Assembly (NCBI GenBank): GCA_017607445.1
Contig: JAEVHH010000002.1
Coordinates: forward strand, 2,719,501-2,783,500
From: Histoplasma ohiense
Lineage: Eukaryota > Ascomycota > Eurotiomycetes > Onygenales > Ajellomycetaceae
Length of the DNA: 64,000 bases
Direction: 5' to 3'
Shown here: in pieces, positions 46,231-56,245 of the stretch
Layout: the number at the start of each line of letters is the position of its first letter
Numbering within the stretch: position 1 is the stretch's first letter
Notes under the pieces: generated by a model
The model's database searches: none
The model's input: only the letters and a program-made list of their open reading frames with translations
What the model was told of the DNA's origin: nothing
Position numbers and translations under genes: made by a program

Positions 46231-48188
46231 ATGTCTGCGACTCAACTGCTAAATCCAAAAGCAGAATCACGAGTAATACTCCTAGTATCCCACTCCAGTG
46301 TGCTGTGGCTGATTTTTTGTATAGCGGAGAGGGGAAGCTTTAAGGGTGAACATCAGCGCCGGCGAGGGCCTTCAAGATGTCCTGAAATCGAATCTTGGTC
46401 CATCAGGGACCATAAAAATGTACGTTATATTACCTTTGTTCTGTCGATAGTCTACTGACAAGTCGATATAGGTTGGTTGATGGGGCTGGTGCAGTACGAA
46501 TACTCTCAGATTTAGTTATCCATCCCGATGTTCCTGCGTGCTGATGGCCTGTGAAATAGATCAAACTTACAAAAGATGGGAATGTACTTCTTCGAGAGAT
46601 GGTTTGTACCTATTCCCTCCTGTTTACTGATTTATTTGCTAACTGACTCGCATAGCAAATTCAAAACCCTACAGCGGTAAGACGCCGCCACGGCGCTCCC
46701 CATTTATTCTATTGCTTATAATACATTTTATAGGTCATGATTGCGCGCGCGGCTACGGCGCAAGATGATATCACCGGAGATGGTACAACATCAGTAGTTC
46801 TCCTTGTCGGGGAGTTGCTCAAGCAAGCTGATCGACATCTATCTGAGGGCTTGCACCCGCGTGTGCTTACTGACGGGTATGAAATCGCTAAAACTGAAGC
46901 ACTCAAGGTATGAATTTAATTCGCGCTCTTGTCCAATGCGAATTCTAACAGGTTTTTGTAGTTTCTTGACAAGTTCAAAATCCAGAGAGAAATCGACCGG
47001 GAACTGCTCCTCTCCGTTGCCCGAACCTCCCTCTCTACCAAATTGAATGGTGCCCTAGCCGAAAAATTGACTCCTTCTATTGTCGATGCGGTTCTTGCGA
47101 TTCACCGGCCTCCTAACAAGCCTGATCTTCATATGATCGAGATCATGAAGATGCAACATCGAACCGCTTCCGATACCCAACTTATTCGAGGCCTTGCCTT
47201 GGACCACGGAGCGCGTCATCCGGATATGCCAAAACGTGTCGAGAATGCCTTTATTTTAACGTTGAATGTTAGTCTGGAGTATGAAAAGTCAGAAATCAAC
47301 TCTGGTTTCTACTACTCCACCGCGGAGCAGAGAGATAAACTGGTTGAAAGCGAGAGGAAGTTCGTGGACTCGAAGCTGCGGAAGATTGTCGAACTGAAGA
47401 AGCAAGTTTGCGGTGATGATCCAAAGAAAGGCTTTGTCGTTATTAACCAGAAGGGTATCGATCCTTTGAGCTTGGATGTGCTTGTCAAGAACGGAATACT
47501 TGCCCTGCGCAGAGCAAAGCGTCGAAATATGGAACGGTTGCAACTTGTGTGTGGTGGCACTGCACAAAACAGCGTTGATGACCTTAAACCAGAAGATCTC
47601 GGATGGGCGGGTCTCGTGTATGAACATCAACTAGGCGAGGAAAAATTCACATTTATTGAAGATGTCAAAGATCCGAAATCGGTTACCATCCTCATCAAGG
47701 GTCCCAACCAACATACGATCACGCAGATCACTGAAGCTGTGAGAGATGGTCTTCGCTCTGTATATAATACTATAGTCGATGGCTGCGTTGTTCCCGGAGC
47801 CGGTGCATTCCAGGTTGCCTGCGCTGCACATCTTTCGTCCGAAGCGTTCAGGAAAACTGTCAAGGGAAAAGCTAAATGGGGCGTCAGTGCCTTCGCCGAC
47901 GCCCTGCTCATTATCCCCAAAACTCTCGCAGCGAACTCCGGCCACGATATTCAAGATTCACTTGCGGCGCTGCAAGACGAACAGAGTGAAGGAAATGCTG
48001 TCGGACTTGACCTCACAACAGGAGAACCGATGGACCCCGTCCAGGAGGGTGTATTTGATTCCTTCAGAGTTCTCAGGAATTGTGTCGCCTCAAGTGCCGG
48101 TATTGCGTCGAATCTCCTGCTCTGCGACGAACTTCTTAAGGCAAGACAGATGGGGAGGTCGGGCGGTCCAGCAGGAATGGATGAATGA
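46231..48188 (+). CDS. CCT6: T-complex protein 1 subunit zeta (CCT6)
   Basis: This is a subunit of the cytosolic CCT/TRiC chaperonin that folds actin, tubulin and WD proteins. Seven exons are 46231-46272, 46325-46419, 46472-46493, 46560-46601, 46656-46676, 46734-46907 and 46962-48188, giving 540 aa. The 22-, 42- and 21-nt exons are among the smallest in the window, and their phases all agree. Motifs are NPKAESR-RRGEAL, SNLGPSGTIKMLVDGAGA, KLTKDGNVLLREMQIQNPTA, and ATAQDDITGDGTTSVVLL (ATP-binding block). The C-terminal half is in one exon with VVPGAGAFQVACAAHL and the TGEPMDPVQEGVFDSFRVLRN block. It is divergent from NOP56; its co-chaperone prefoldin 6 is also in this window. Confidence 0.97.
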
Positions 48189-48597
48189 TTTAGGCAAATT
48201 AAAATTACCGGAAATAGATGCGTGATAAATATCTGTATTTGAATAGATACTCACCGGTTATCGACATAGGCGTACCTTAAATCTTGACAAAAAATAATGC
48301 AATGAACGAAAAAGTTGCCACTCATGCTTACAATTTGTTGGAGCTTCAAAAATGAAAGGAATTCCCGTGTTTACTATCATCGTGCATTTTGCTCTTCTTT
48401 ATACTAGATCATGCTCACGTTCGTGTAGCAGAGAAGTTACTGAAGGATGCAAAAAACTCATAAATTGAGGTTTATCAAAAACCGGGTATCTTCCATAAAC
48501 TACATTAAGTTTCCTATGCCAACTCCCAATGAAACCACCAGATACATAATAACGCCTTTTTACTCCCACCATATCATGCATGACATGCTTCATCGCA
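48189..48597. other. Convergent 3' region, CCT6 / MYST acetyltransferase
   Basis: 409 bp lie between stop codons. AT-rich, no gene seen. Confidence 0.6.
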
Positions 48598-49719
48598 TCA
48601 ATCTCCACTATCCGTCTCCTCGTCTTCTTGGTCTTCGTCCTCAGGCGCCCATTCACCCAAAAACCCTTCTTCCGCAACGGGATCCTTCAAGTCAACTCGA
48701 TGAATCTTAGCCCACTCCAAGACACTTTGTTTCCTGACTACCGCTTCAGCAGCATCGCTATCTACCACCCCAGTTGCTGTCGTCGTAGTTGCCGTCGACG
48801 ACAAGGGAGCTCTTTTACGCTTCTTTCCCGGCTTTTCCGGCTCCACGATCCCCATCTCTTTGAGTGCCGTAATGACGTCCTCAACCAGCATTCCTGTTGC
48901 CTGGCCGATTTCGCGAATCGTCATCTCCTCGCAGGCAGCTTTCCTTTTCGCACCCTTTGAGCCACCACTCATCGGCCTTGGCGACCACGATGATGTGGAT
49001 GCACATGCAATATTGCGGCCATAAGTTTCAGCACCAGGCGGACCCAGCAGGAAAAACCTCGAGATCCTCTCCTCCCAAAATCTTACGTAGCTCCTCCGTC
49101 CCATCTCACTAAGTGGCCGTTCTGGGCCGCCAATAATTCCTCCTTCCCACTCCCACGCACTAAGTTTGTAACTTACCCCCATCAGCAGCTTGCCTAACTG
49201 CTTATGTTGGTAAGGGGGGAAAATCAAGATACAGGCTAGGTTATTCGCGTCCCACGACATTTTCTCCTTTGAGAAGTATCCCAGAACATGATAATCATTG
49301 GCGTCTTGCTGGTTGGTGAAGACGAGGATATAGTAGAGGAAGGAGGATACGTCGAAAAAAACGGACTTGTGGTCCAGGAAGAGTTTGGCAAACAATGACA
49401 GGTTCTGCGCGTAGAGCTTATGATCCTCCCCATCGATTTCCCACACGGAATACCCCCGCCAATCATATACTTTGGTGCCAGGAGGGCTGGACCTGTGCTC
49501 GCAAAAGCGGGTGTGGCCTAGATACGCGTCTTTGTCGCATGAGTACCGGAAACACCAGCGACAGACGTACACTCTGTCCGTGTCCTTTCCAACCAGCTCC
49601 TCTGGATATAGTGAGTGGAACCAGGTCTTGAAACGAATATTGCCCAATACTACACTTTTTACATTGCGGTCTGGGCTTGGTGGTTTGGACGAAGCGGAGG
49701 AATGCTCATTCGCAGGCAT
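48598..49719 (-). CDS. MYST-family histone acetyltransferase, Sas2-like
   Basis: This is a lysine acetyltransferase of the MYST family; Sas2-type enzymes acetylate H4K16 and affect silencing. Single exon, 373 aa, using the ATG of MPANEHSSASSK (49719); the open frame to 49755 has no ATG. Domain order: VKSVVLGNIRFKTWFHSLYP, a C2HC-type zinc finger (VYVCRWCFRYSCDKDAYLGH, then RFCEHR), the acetyl-CoA domain with FFDVSSFLYYILVF, NNLACILIFPPYQ (with the conserved Cys) and GGPERPLSEMG (with the conserved Glu). The cofactor loop reads QHKQLGKLL, where MYST proteins commonly have a QxxGxG form. The C-terminal part has EMTIREIGQATGMLVEDVI and a Glu/Asp-rich tail. I name Sas2 by the short length and missing chromodomain; this is inference. 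Confidence 0.88.
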   Translation of the reverse strand: MPANEHSSASSKPPSPDRNVKSVVLGNIRFKTWFHSLYPEELVGKDTDRVYVCRWCFRYSCDKDAYLGHTRFCEHRSSPPGTKVYDWRGYSVWEIDGEDHKLYAQNLSLFAKLFLDHKSVFFDVSSFLYYILVFTNQQDANDYHVLGYFSKEKMSWDANNLACILIFPPYQHKQLGKLLMGVSYKLSAWEWEGGIIGGPERPLSEMGRRSYVRFWEERISRFFLLGPPGAETYGRNIACASTSSWSPRPMSGGSKGAKRKAACEEMTIREIGQATGMLVEDVITALKEMGIVEPEKPGKKRKRAPLSSTATTTTATGVVDSDAAEAVVRKQSVLEWAKIHRVDLKDPVAEEGFLGEWAPEDEDQEDEETDSGD

Positions 49720-50414
49720 GGTGTCGTCCCCAATGTGGTGGGGTTGGGGCCGCAATTGTTTTCACGATGAAAGTTTTGGGAAATTAGGGTCGCGGACGTT
49801 GCATCTCGGCAGCGGATACTTCTGATACATCAACCCAACGGATCGAACGATCTCATGGTTGTTGGCATTTCTCACTCACTGGCGGTTCCCAAAATCTCCA
49901 GATAGGGAGGGATGGATTTGACAGTCATGTGATCGTAGTAGCGTCTCCGATTGGGACTAGTGGATTGACTAGTGCCCTATCACGGCAGTTACCTAAGCAG
50001 GTGTACGCAGCCCCCGGCTCGACGCGGGGGAAGCGGGCAGAGGCTCCGCCTGCTTCATCAACCGCCACCCATCTTTATCGTGTTGCCTAGAGGTGAGAAC
50101 AGCCTGCTTCCGACTGTCCCCAGCGCTATCTCTGTGGGAAGGGCGAGAGCTGTCTCTATTGCCCCCAGCCCGTGGGTCTGCCCTCCAACCTGGCAAGGCG
50201 GCTCTTCTCTCGCTAGGCTGCTACTTTTCTGGCTTGGCCTGTTCTTTAATTCTCATCCTTCCCCTGATATCACCTTGCCATTCTATGTGCAGTCTCATTT
50301 CTAAGTGAAATTCCTCCTTACTCTAGTGGCTGTTTGGCACTTTTACTTGATGAGCTTGATCCTCTATATCGATATCCTTTCGATTTGTGCCCGAGTTGAT
50401 ACATCTCGCCCAGA
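49720..50414. promoter_or_regulatory. Shared divergent region, SAS2-like / RRM-UBA gene, with GC-rich hairpins
   Basis: 695 bp separate the two starts. At 50011-50030 and 50030-50056 two GC-rich inverted repeats adjoin (CCCCCG/CGGGGG and GAAGCGGGC/GCCTGCTTC). They could form stem-loops in a 5' leader or mark a GC-rich promoter. No coding content is convincing. Confidence 0.45.
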
Positions 50415-53400
50415 ATGCTGAAGCCCTTTCGAATCAGAGATCTTCTAATCCCAACCGATGAGGAGGAGCTTGATCATCCCGGATGTCCTCCACAAGATGG
50501 ACAAGACGGTCTAAAGCCGATTCCTGGATCACATCCTGATGGCGAACTGGTGATGGCTTATAAGCAGCCTAATAATGGTGATGACGGTAAATTTTGTCCA
50601 TATTCGACCTACGATTTGCAATCAATCCCGTCTACGGATGCTGATGGAAGAACAGCCAAAAAAGGTATCGACATCCTGATCCCAGGCAAGCCACCTTTCG
50701 ATCACAATGACATGTCCAGCAATTTAAGGAGAAATAAGTGGACTAATGCAACAGTTACTCCATCGCCAGCAACAGATCGCCACGGTATTGTTCGGGTTTC
50801 AGCTGAGGAATACGATGAAACAATTGCGGCTCATCCTCAATCAAAATTGACTTACATGGATGAGGATGATGGAGACACAATTACCGTAGGCTGCACATTT
50901 CTTATTCCGTCTAAGCCATTAGTTTTGAAAAACTGTGATCTCTCATGGATGGCCATTGATTATGAAAACAGGTCTGTTCTGCTTTCGAGCTTACTGAGCG
51001 CCTTAATGAGCCCGCAACATCAGCGTTTGTCTATCAATCAGCTGTTTCTAGCTATGACCAAGGACTTGAAGGGCCCATGCATATTTTTGATGTTAATCGT
51101 ACAAAGTCTGTATTGGATATATGGAGAAGTTTCGAGAAAAGGACTGCTATGGAAAATAGACGGTTGGATGCCTCGGTATCAGCTCATCATGAAGCTACTG
51201 CTGCAAAGGCGGTCGATGGCAATAGCGACGTCCGCCCGGAGCCCGTATGCAAGATAAGCAGCAGCAATGATCCTAGAGATCTCCGGCTTCAATCACAGAA
51301 TTCCCCTCCAACTCCCCAAACCACATGGCATCAAAATGAAAATGCATCAATTCCCCCAGTCAGCTCGCTCGGCGGTGATGAACCGTCCGAACCTCGTGCT
51401 TCAACAGATGTCAAACCATCCCAGGGAGCTACTTTCAGACACCGTCATGCTAGGGGTAGTACTTCTGACACTCAGATATCCATCCCGTCGGTGTCCCTTC
51501 CGGCAATAAACCCCTGGGCTTCAGTGGGCATTTGGCCATCTGGTTTCGAGTCTAACGGCTTAACGCAAAGGGAACCAGAAAGTCGGGAATCGCCAATCGA
51601 AGATAACGTACCACTCTTGGCATCTTTTGAGGCCGAATTATCAAAGATTATGAAAGAGAAACCTGTTGATTCGCCTACCACTGAGGCACGGGAACAAAAC
51701 ACCACTCAGACTACCTCACAGTGCCCACCTGCTTCACATCCTATACCGAAACCTGCCGATGTGTTCGCTCAAACTATGCAAACATTGCTTACAAGTGTTC
51801 GCCACTTAACTTCGGAATTGAGGGCCAAGCTTCCCGAAGTGGAACGCCGATTATCAAATGCACACCAAACCATTCCCTCGACAGTAGAAACAACTCTTTT
51901 CAATACTCTCAGCGCCATCGGTAGCCATGTTCAGAATCTTGCTAATGCTATGCAAGCCACTGCTACTTCATCGAGAGCAGCTGCTGACATGTCCAGGGAA
52001 GCTGATCTGCTGGCCACTGACCAAATAGTCAATGGCCTCCGCACCCTAGCAAGAGATATTAGACAAATGGGTCGAACTCTGTTTGCTTCTTTCGATACTA
52101 CGTCCGGAAACGTAGGATCACAAGGTCGGCAAAGCGGAGAACTCCCTCTAGGAAATGCAGATACCCTCAGTCAATCCAACCAACTGTCTACATCCTTGTC
52201 CAATGTTTGCCTGGATAATTCGCATCCCTCAGACCCTTTACCCGAGGTTTCCACCTCTCCAGCATCCACAGAAAGCGTGAGGCAGACTGCATTTCCACAA
52301 GAAACACCATTAGCAGACTCTAATTCCAATACTACCCTATTTATTGGCAACCTTCATGATGCCGTCACCGAACAGGATGTTGAAGCCGCCTTTGCCGACA
52401 AAGGCTTCTTGGGCAAAGCAAATTTGCCGCATGATTTTTCTACGGGCAAACACGCCGGGTTTGGCTTTGTTGATTTTCCTTGTTTCTTCGCCGCGTCTGG
52501 TGCTCTCCATGCTCTTAACGGAGGCCAGCTCCATGGCCAGGTTATAAATCTTGAATTTAATCATGGTGTCGGCATCATTAATGATAGCGCTATCCAACAG
52601 CCACCCACCCGGGCAGTACATGTTTCAGAAACCCATCGACATCGCAATATATCTCGCCCTCTCCCAGACATCCCCAAATCTCCGAGGCTGTCCGTCTACG
52701 ACCTTACACGGACATCGGCTCTGGACGATGCCAGGAACTCCAGTACCGCCTCCGCTGGTATCAGACGTGCCAAATCTCTCGGAACTTTACGGCGACCTGT
52801 GGTCCATGATCCCCCATGCCACAGAGCCCCTGCCATGGGTTATATCAGAGAGCAGATAGACCAAGAGAGATCGAATGTTGAAGTTGGGGGTTCGCCTTAT
52901 CATTCCTCGACTAATTCTGAACAAAAGACACCAAAAACTTCGTATTCAGCTGTTGCCGTAGGCAATAATGTATTAGCTGACCAACTCGATCCAGAGCCGG
53001 AATTTTCAGCTCGTTACCCGTCCCTGGTACCCGAGACTTATAACCATGATGGTAACCAGTCTCACCAACGACCTCGTCAAAGTCAGGATGTTAGTCGCTC
53101 CCTTAGCCTAGAATCTCAAATGGCACGATTCCCAACCGTTTCCCAACTGGAATCGCGTACTTCTACCATGCAACGACCCCAACCTCGCGATAAGCGGAGC
53201 CCTAGCAGATCTCCTATTGCTACAGCTGGAAGTCCACTACCTGAGACACTTGCTTCTGATGATCACGCCCGCAATCTGCGCGACCTGCGTCCCCAACCAC
53301 TGCCAGTAGAAGGACGTGGAATTCCGGGATCTTGGCCACCAGAACTGTATAGTGCACAGTTAATGAGGCCTCGAGCGTCATCTCCAACACGGCCTAGTGA

Positions 53401-53923
53401 ACTCCGTCGCTCAAATACAATAGCCTCTAATTCGGCAGCAAGACTTCCTGGACCGTTTGTTCCTTTCACTGAGCGCCATCAGCGCAATGGACACTCCAGC
53501 CTTCGACGCAGCGCGACAGAACGCCAAAACCGCCGACTTCCACGAGTGGCTTTTAGCAGGCATCGCCATGCGCTCGAAGACCGGCCCCCAATTCTCAATC
53601 CACACCTGACCCCAGGCCAATCAGCAGATGCCATTTCCAATATCCCGGGTAGTTTCCCCGTTGAAACCATACCACCTGTTCCTCCTAAATCCATCCATCA
53701 ATCTGCCGAACGCCAGCCGGAAATGCAAGAGCAGAGTCGACCAACAAACGATGTCGATCGATGTATCGCTCATCTCGGGCTTCTTGGCTATGGCTATGAC
53801 CCGAGTCTTCCTTCACACAACCTACACATATATGCAGAAGCATCAAATGGTAACCTAGAAGACGCGATTGAGATGATTGAAGAGGAGAGGAAGGCATATG
53901 AGCAACGGACTGTATTTCGGTGA
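50415..53923 (+). CDS. PB1-like / RRM / UBA domain protein, function unknown
   Basis: Two exons, 50415-50885 and 50972-53923, give 1140 aa. The 86-bp intron is supported because it joins LTYMDEDDGDTIT to VCSAFELTERLNEP, which together look like the acidic OPCA end of a PB1 domain (about residues 148-172). A predicted helical block follows mid-protein (VFAQTMQTLLTSVRHLTSELR, then LFNTLSAIGSHVQNLANAMQ, about 395-490). A complete RRM begins at TLFIGNLHDAVTEQDVEAAF (RNP2-like LFIGNL) and continues to GKHAGFGFVDFPC (RNP1-like), about residues 608-685. A long disordered Ser/Pro/Arg-rich tail ends in a UBA-like domain, VDRCIAHLGLLGYGYDP...GNLEDAIEMIEEERKAYE. RNA and ubiquitin binding on one chain is unusual. 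Function is unknown; domain calls are by eye. Confidence 0.8.
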
Positions 53924-54305
53924 TTGAGCCATTTTTTTATAGAAAATTAAATCTCTTTTCCAAATCATCTCCATTCTGTTATTCAAATTGGCAACTATGT
54001 ATTTGTCTAGGGCGAGTTCTCGGATTTTTCTTTTTTTTTTTTTTTTTTTTTTTTTTTGCATTTGATTCTTGCATAGTCTGTCATTAGCTATATATGTTAC
54101 TATCGTTGCCGCTGCAGATTCTTCTAATGCACTGTACAATCTTCCGCTCTGTAGCCAAAAGTCACGGGAGTGTAGAAACTGCCAAGCATTTCGAAAACGA
54201 TCGTAAAGCACGAACAGTAGAACTCAAAATCAGAATCCACCATATTACGACCAAGCTAAATCTGGCATAATTGCGCCTGAGGGAGAGCAAGCAGGAAAGC
54301 AAGCA
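53924..54305. other. Tandem intergenic region, RRM-UBA / AsnRS
   Basis: 382 bp hold the 3' flank of the upstream gene, a 27-nt poly(T) tract at 54031-54057, and the AsnRS promoter. No coding signal is seen. Confidence 0.6.
54031..54057. repeat. Poly(T) tract, 27 nt
   Basis: The longest homopolymer in the window lies about 110 bp downstream of the RRM-UBA stop codon, on the coding strand as T. It is not a poly(A) insertion in the gene's sense. Confidence 0.9.
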
Positions 54306-56209
54306 ATGCTCTTATGGCGTAGATGTCTGAGCACCTCTGCCTCCGCTCCGACAATTGCGGGTCAAAAATCCCCGCTGCTACTACGATGTGCACAGCTGTT
54401 GGACGCATCCCGATCAACCACCAGAACTGCTGAGACAGCTACTGCTGCTCCTGATGGGAGCGCAAGTTCCTTAGACAACCGCCAAATCCGCGTTCGAGGT
54501 TTCATTCGGTCGGTGAGGAAGCAGAAACGGTTCGCGTTTGCTGAGATCTCGGATGGGTCGACGATTAAGTCGGTGCAGGCGATTTTGACGCCGGAACAGG
54601 CTGCTCGGTATGGCTGTCTGTCCTGACGGCTGTTGTCTTTCCTTTCCATAATTTTTTGTCTTGCACTGTAGGGTCTGATTGGATTGAGTGAAGTTTACTA
54701 ATTTTTGATTTTTCCCTTTCTCTTGATTTTGATAGGTTGTCGACTGGTTCTGCCGTTGATATTTCGGGCGTGTGGCAGCCTTGTCCTCCTGGCAAAGAAC
54801 AAAGCCATGAGCTTCATGCGACAGAAGTCAAGATAACTGGGGAAGCGGACCCTGAGGTTAGTTTCGTTCCAATCCCTTGCACAGCATGTCGACTATCCTT
54901 CACTGATACCTACACCCTTCCAAACCGGCAGACATATCCAATTCAAAAGAAATACCACAGCCCAGATTTCCTTCGACAAATCCCACATCTTCGGTTACGG
55001 ACACCGTTCAACTCCCTCTTATCCCGATTTCGATCAGAAAGCATTTTCCATCTGGGACAGGTATTCCGTTTCCAGCTCGGTGGCTGTTTCGTGCAGGTCC
55101 AACCTCCGCTGATCACATCGTCTGACTGTGAAGGCGCTGGGGAAGTGTTCACTGTGGTGCCAGGAGATAAAGCGGAGGGTGCAGAAGTGGGGGAATTCTT
55201 TCGGTCGCCAAAATACCTCACAGTGTCAAGCCAGCTACATCTCGAGGCGTATGCGGCCGAGCTGGGAAACGTGTGGGCCCTTTCTCCCACCTTCCGAGCA
55301 GAAAAGAGCGATACGCCTCGGCATCTAAGCGAGTTCTATATGCTAGAGGTAGAAATGAACTTTGTGCAAAGCGTGGATTCGTTAACGGATATTGTCGAGT
55401 CATTAATTCGTGACCTTACGAAACGACTATACGAGACTCCAGTTGCGGAAGAGATATTCACAGTTAAGAGGACAGGGGAGTCTGGCGCGGAAAAAGTTGA
55501 TAAGGAACTACGCCTTCGATGGTTGGGTATTATGGAGGGTGAGAAATGGCCTCGAATTACATATACCAGCGCGATCGAGTTGCTTCAGAAAGCTGTTCAA
55601 TCGAAGGCCACCATTTTTAACTTTCCCCCGGTCTGGGAGGAAGGACTTCAACTCGAGCACGAGAAATTCATAGTCGATGAAATCGGGAAGGGTCGTCCTG
55701 TATTCGTGACCCACTACCCAAAAAGGGTGAAGCCATTTTACATGGCACCTTCAGTCGTCGCGGACGAATCTTCATCTTCATCACCAGCAGAAGTACCACA
55801 TCATGATCCACTCCAAATAAGGGAAACCGTTGCCTGCTTTGATCTTCTGATGCCCGAGATCAGCGAAGTTGTCGGTGGCTCTATTCGTGAACAACGACTT
55901 CCAAATCTTATAAAGAACATGCGAGAGCACGGACTTCTTAAGAAAAAACTCGAAGCTGGTTCAGATGCAGATAACGCATCTCCTTCGACGCATTCAATAT
56001 CGGAGTCGAGTTCGCCAGTATATCCCTACCTCCAACCGGATGAACGTCTCGGCTCAATTCAATGGTATGCCGATCTTAGGAGATGGGGCAGTGCGCCTCA
56101 CGGCGGGTTTGGACTTGGGTTCGACCGATACCTTGGATATCTGGCTGGTGTTTCCAGTCTGAGGGATGTTGTTCCGTTTCCACGGCATTTTGGAAGAGCT
56201 GAATGCTGA
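54306..56209 (+). CDS. SLM5: Asparaginyl-tRNA synthetase, mitochondrial
   Basis: This class IIb aminoacyl-tRNA synthetase charges mitochondrial tRNA-Asn. Three exons are 54306-54607, 54736-54856 and 54932-56209, giving 566 aa. The N-terminus (MLLWRRCLSTSASAPTIAG) is basic and hydroxylated without acidic residues, a mitochondrial presequence. An OB-fold anticodon domain follows (IRVRGFIRSVRKQKRFAFAE). After the second intron comes YPIQKKYHSPDFLRQIPHLR, then FVQVQPPLITSSDCEGAGEVF (motif 1 region), motif 2 VWALSPTFRAEKSDTPRHLSEFYMLEVE, and motif 3 GGFGLGFDRYLGYLAG. The second intron (54857-54931) is 75 bp without a stop, so retention stays in frame. A Ser-rich insert (ADESSSSSPAE) lies between motifs 2 and 3. 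Confidence 0.95.
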
Positions 56210-56226
56210 AACGCACCAACGCTGCC

Positions 56227-56245
56227 TTTTTTTTTTTTTTTTTTT
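56227..56245. repeat. Poly(T) tract, 19 nt
   Basis: A T homopolymer begins 17 bp after the AsnRS stop codon, in its 3' flank. It is on the coding strand, so it is not a poly(A) relic. Confidence 0.9.

Noticed and set aside
54031..54057. Poly(T) as the tail of a retroposed copy
   Set aside because: No duplicated flanks or minus-strand coding remnant next to it; simple homopolymers are common here.
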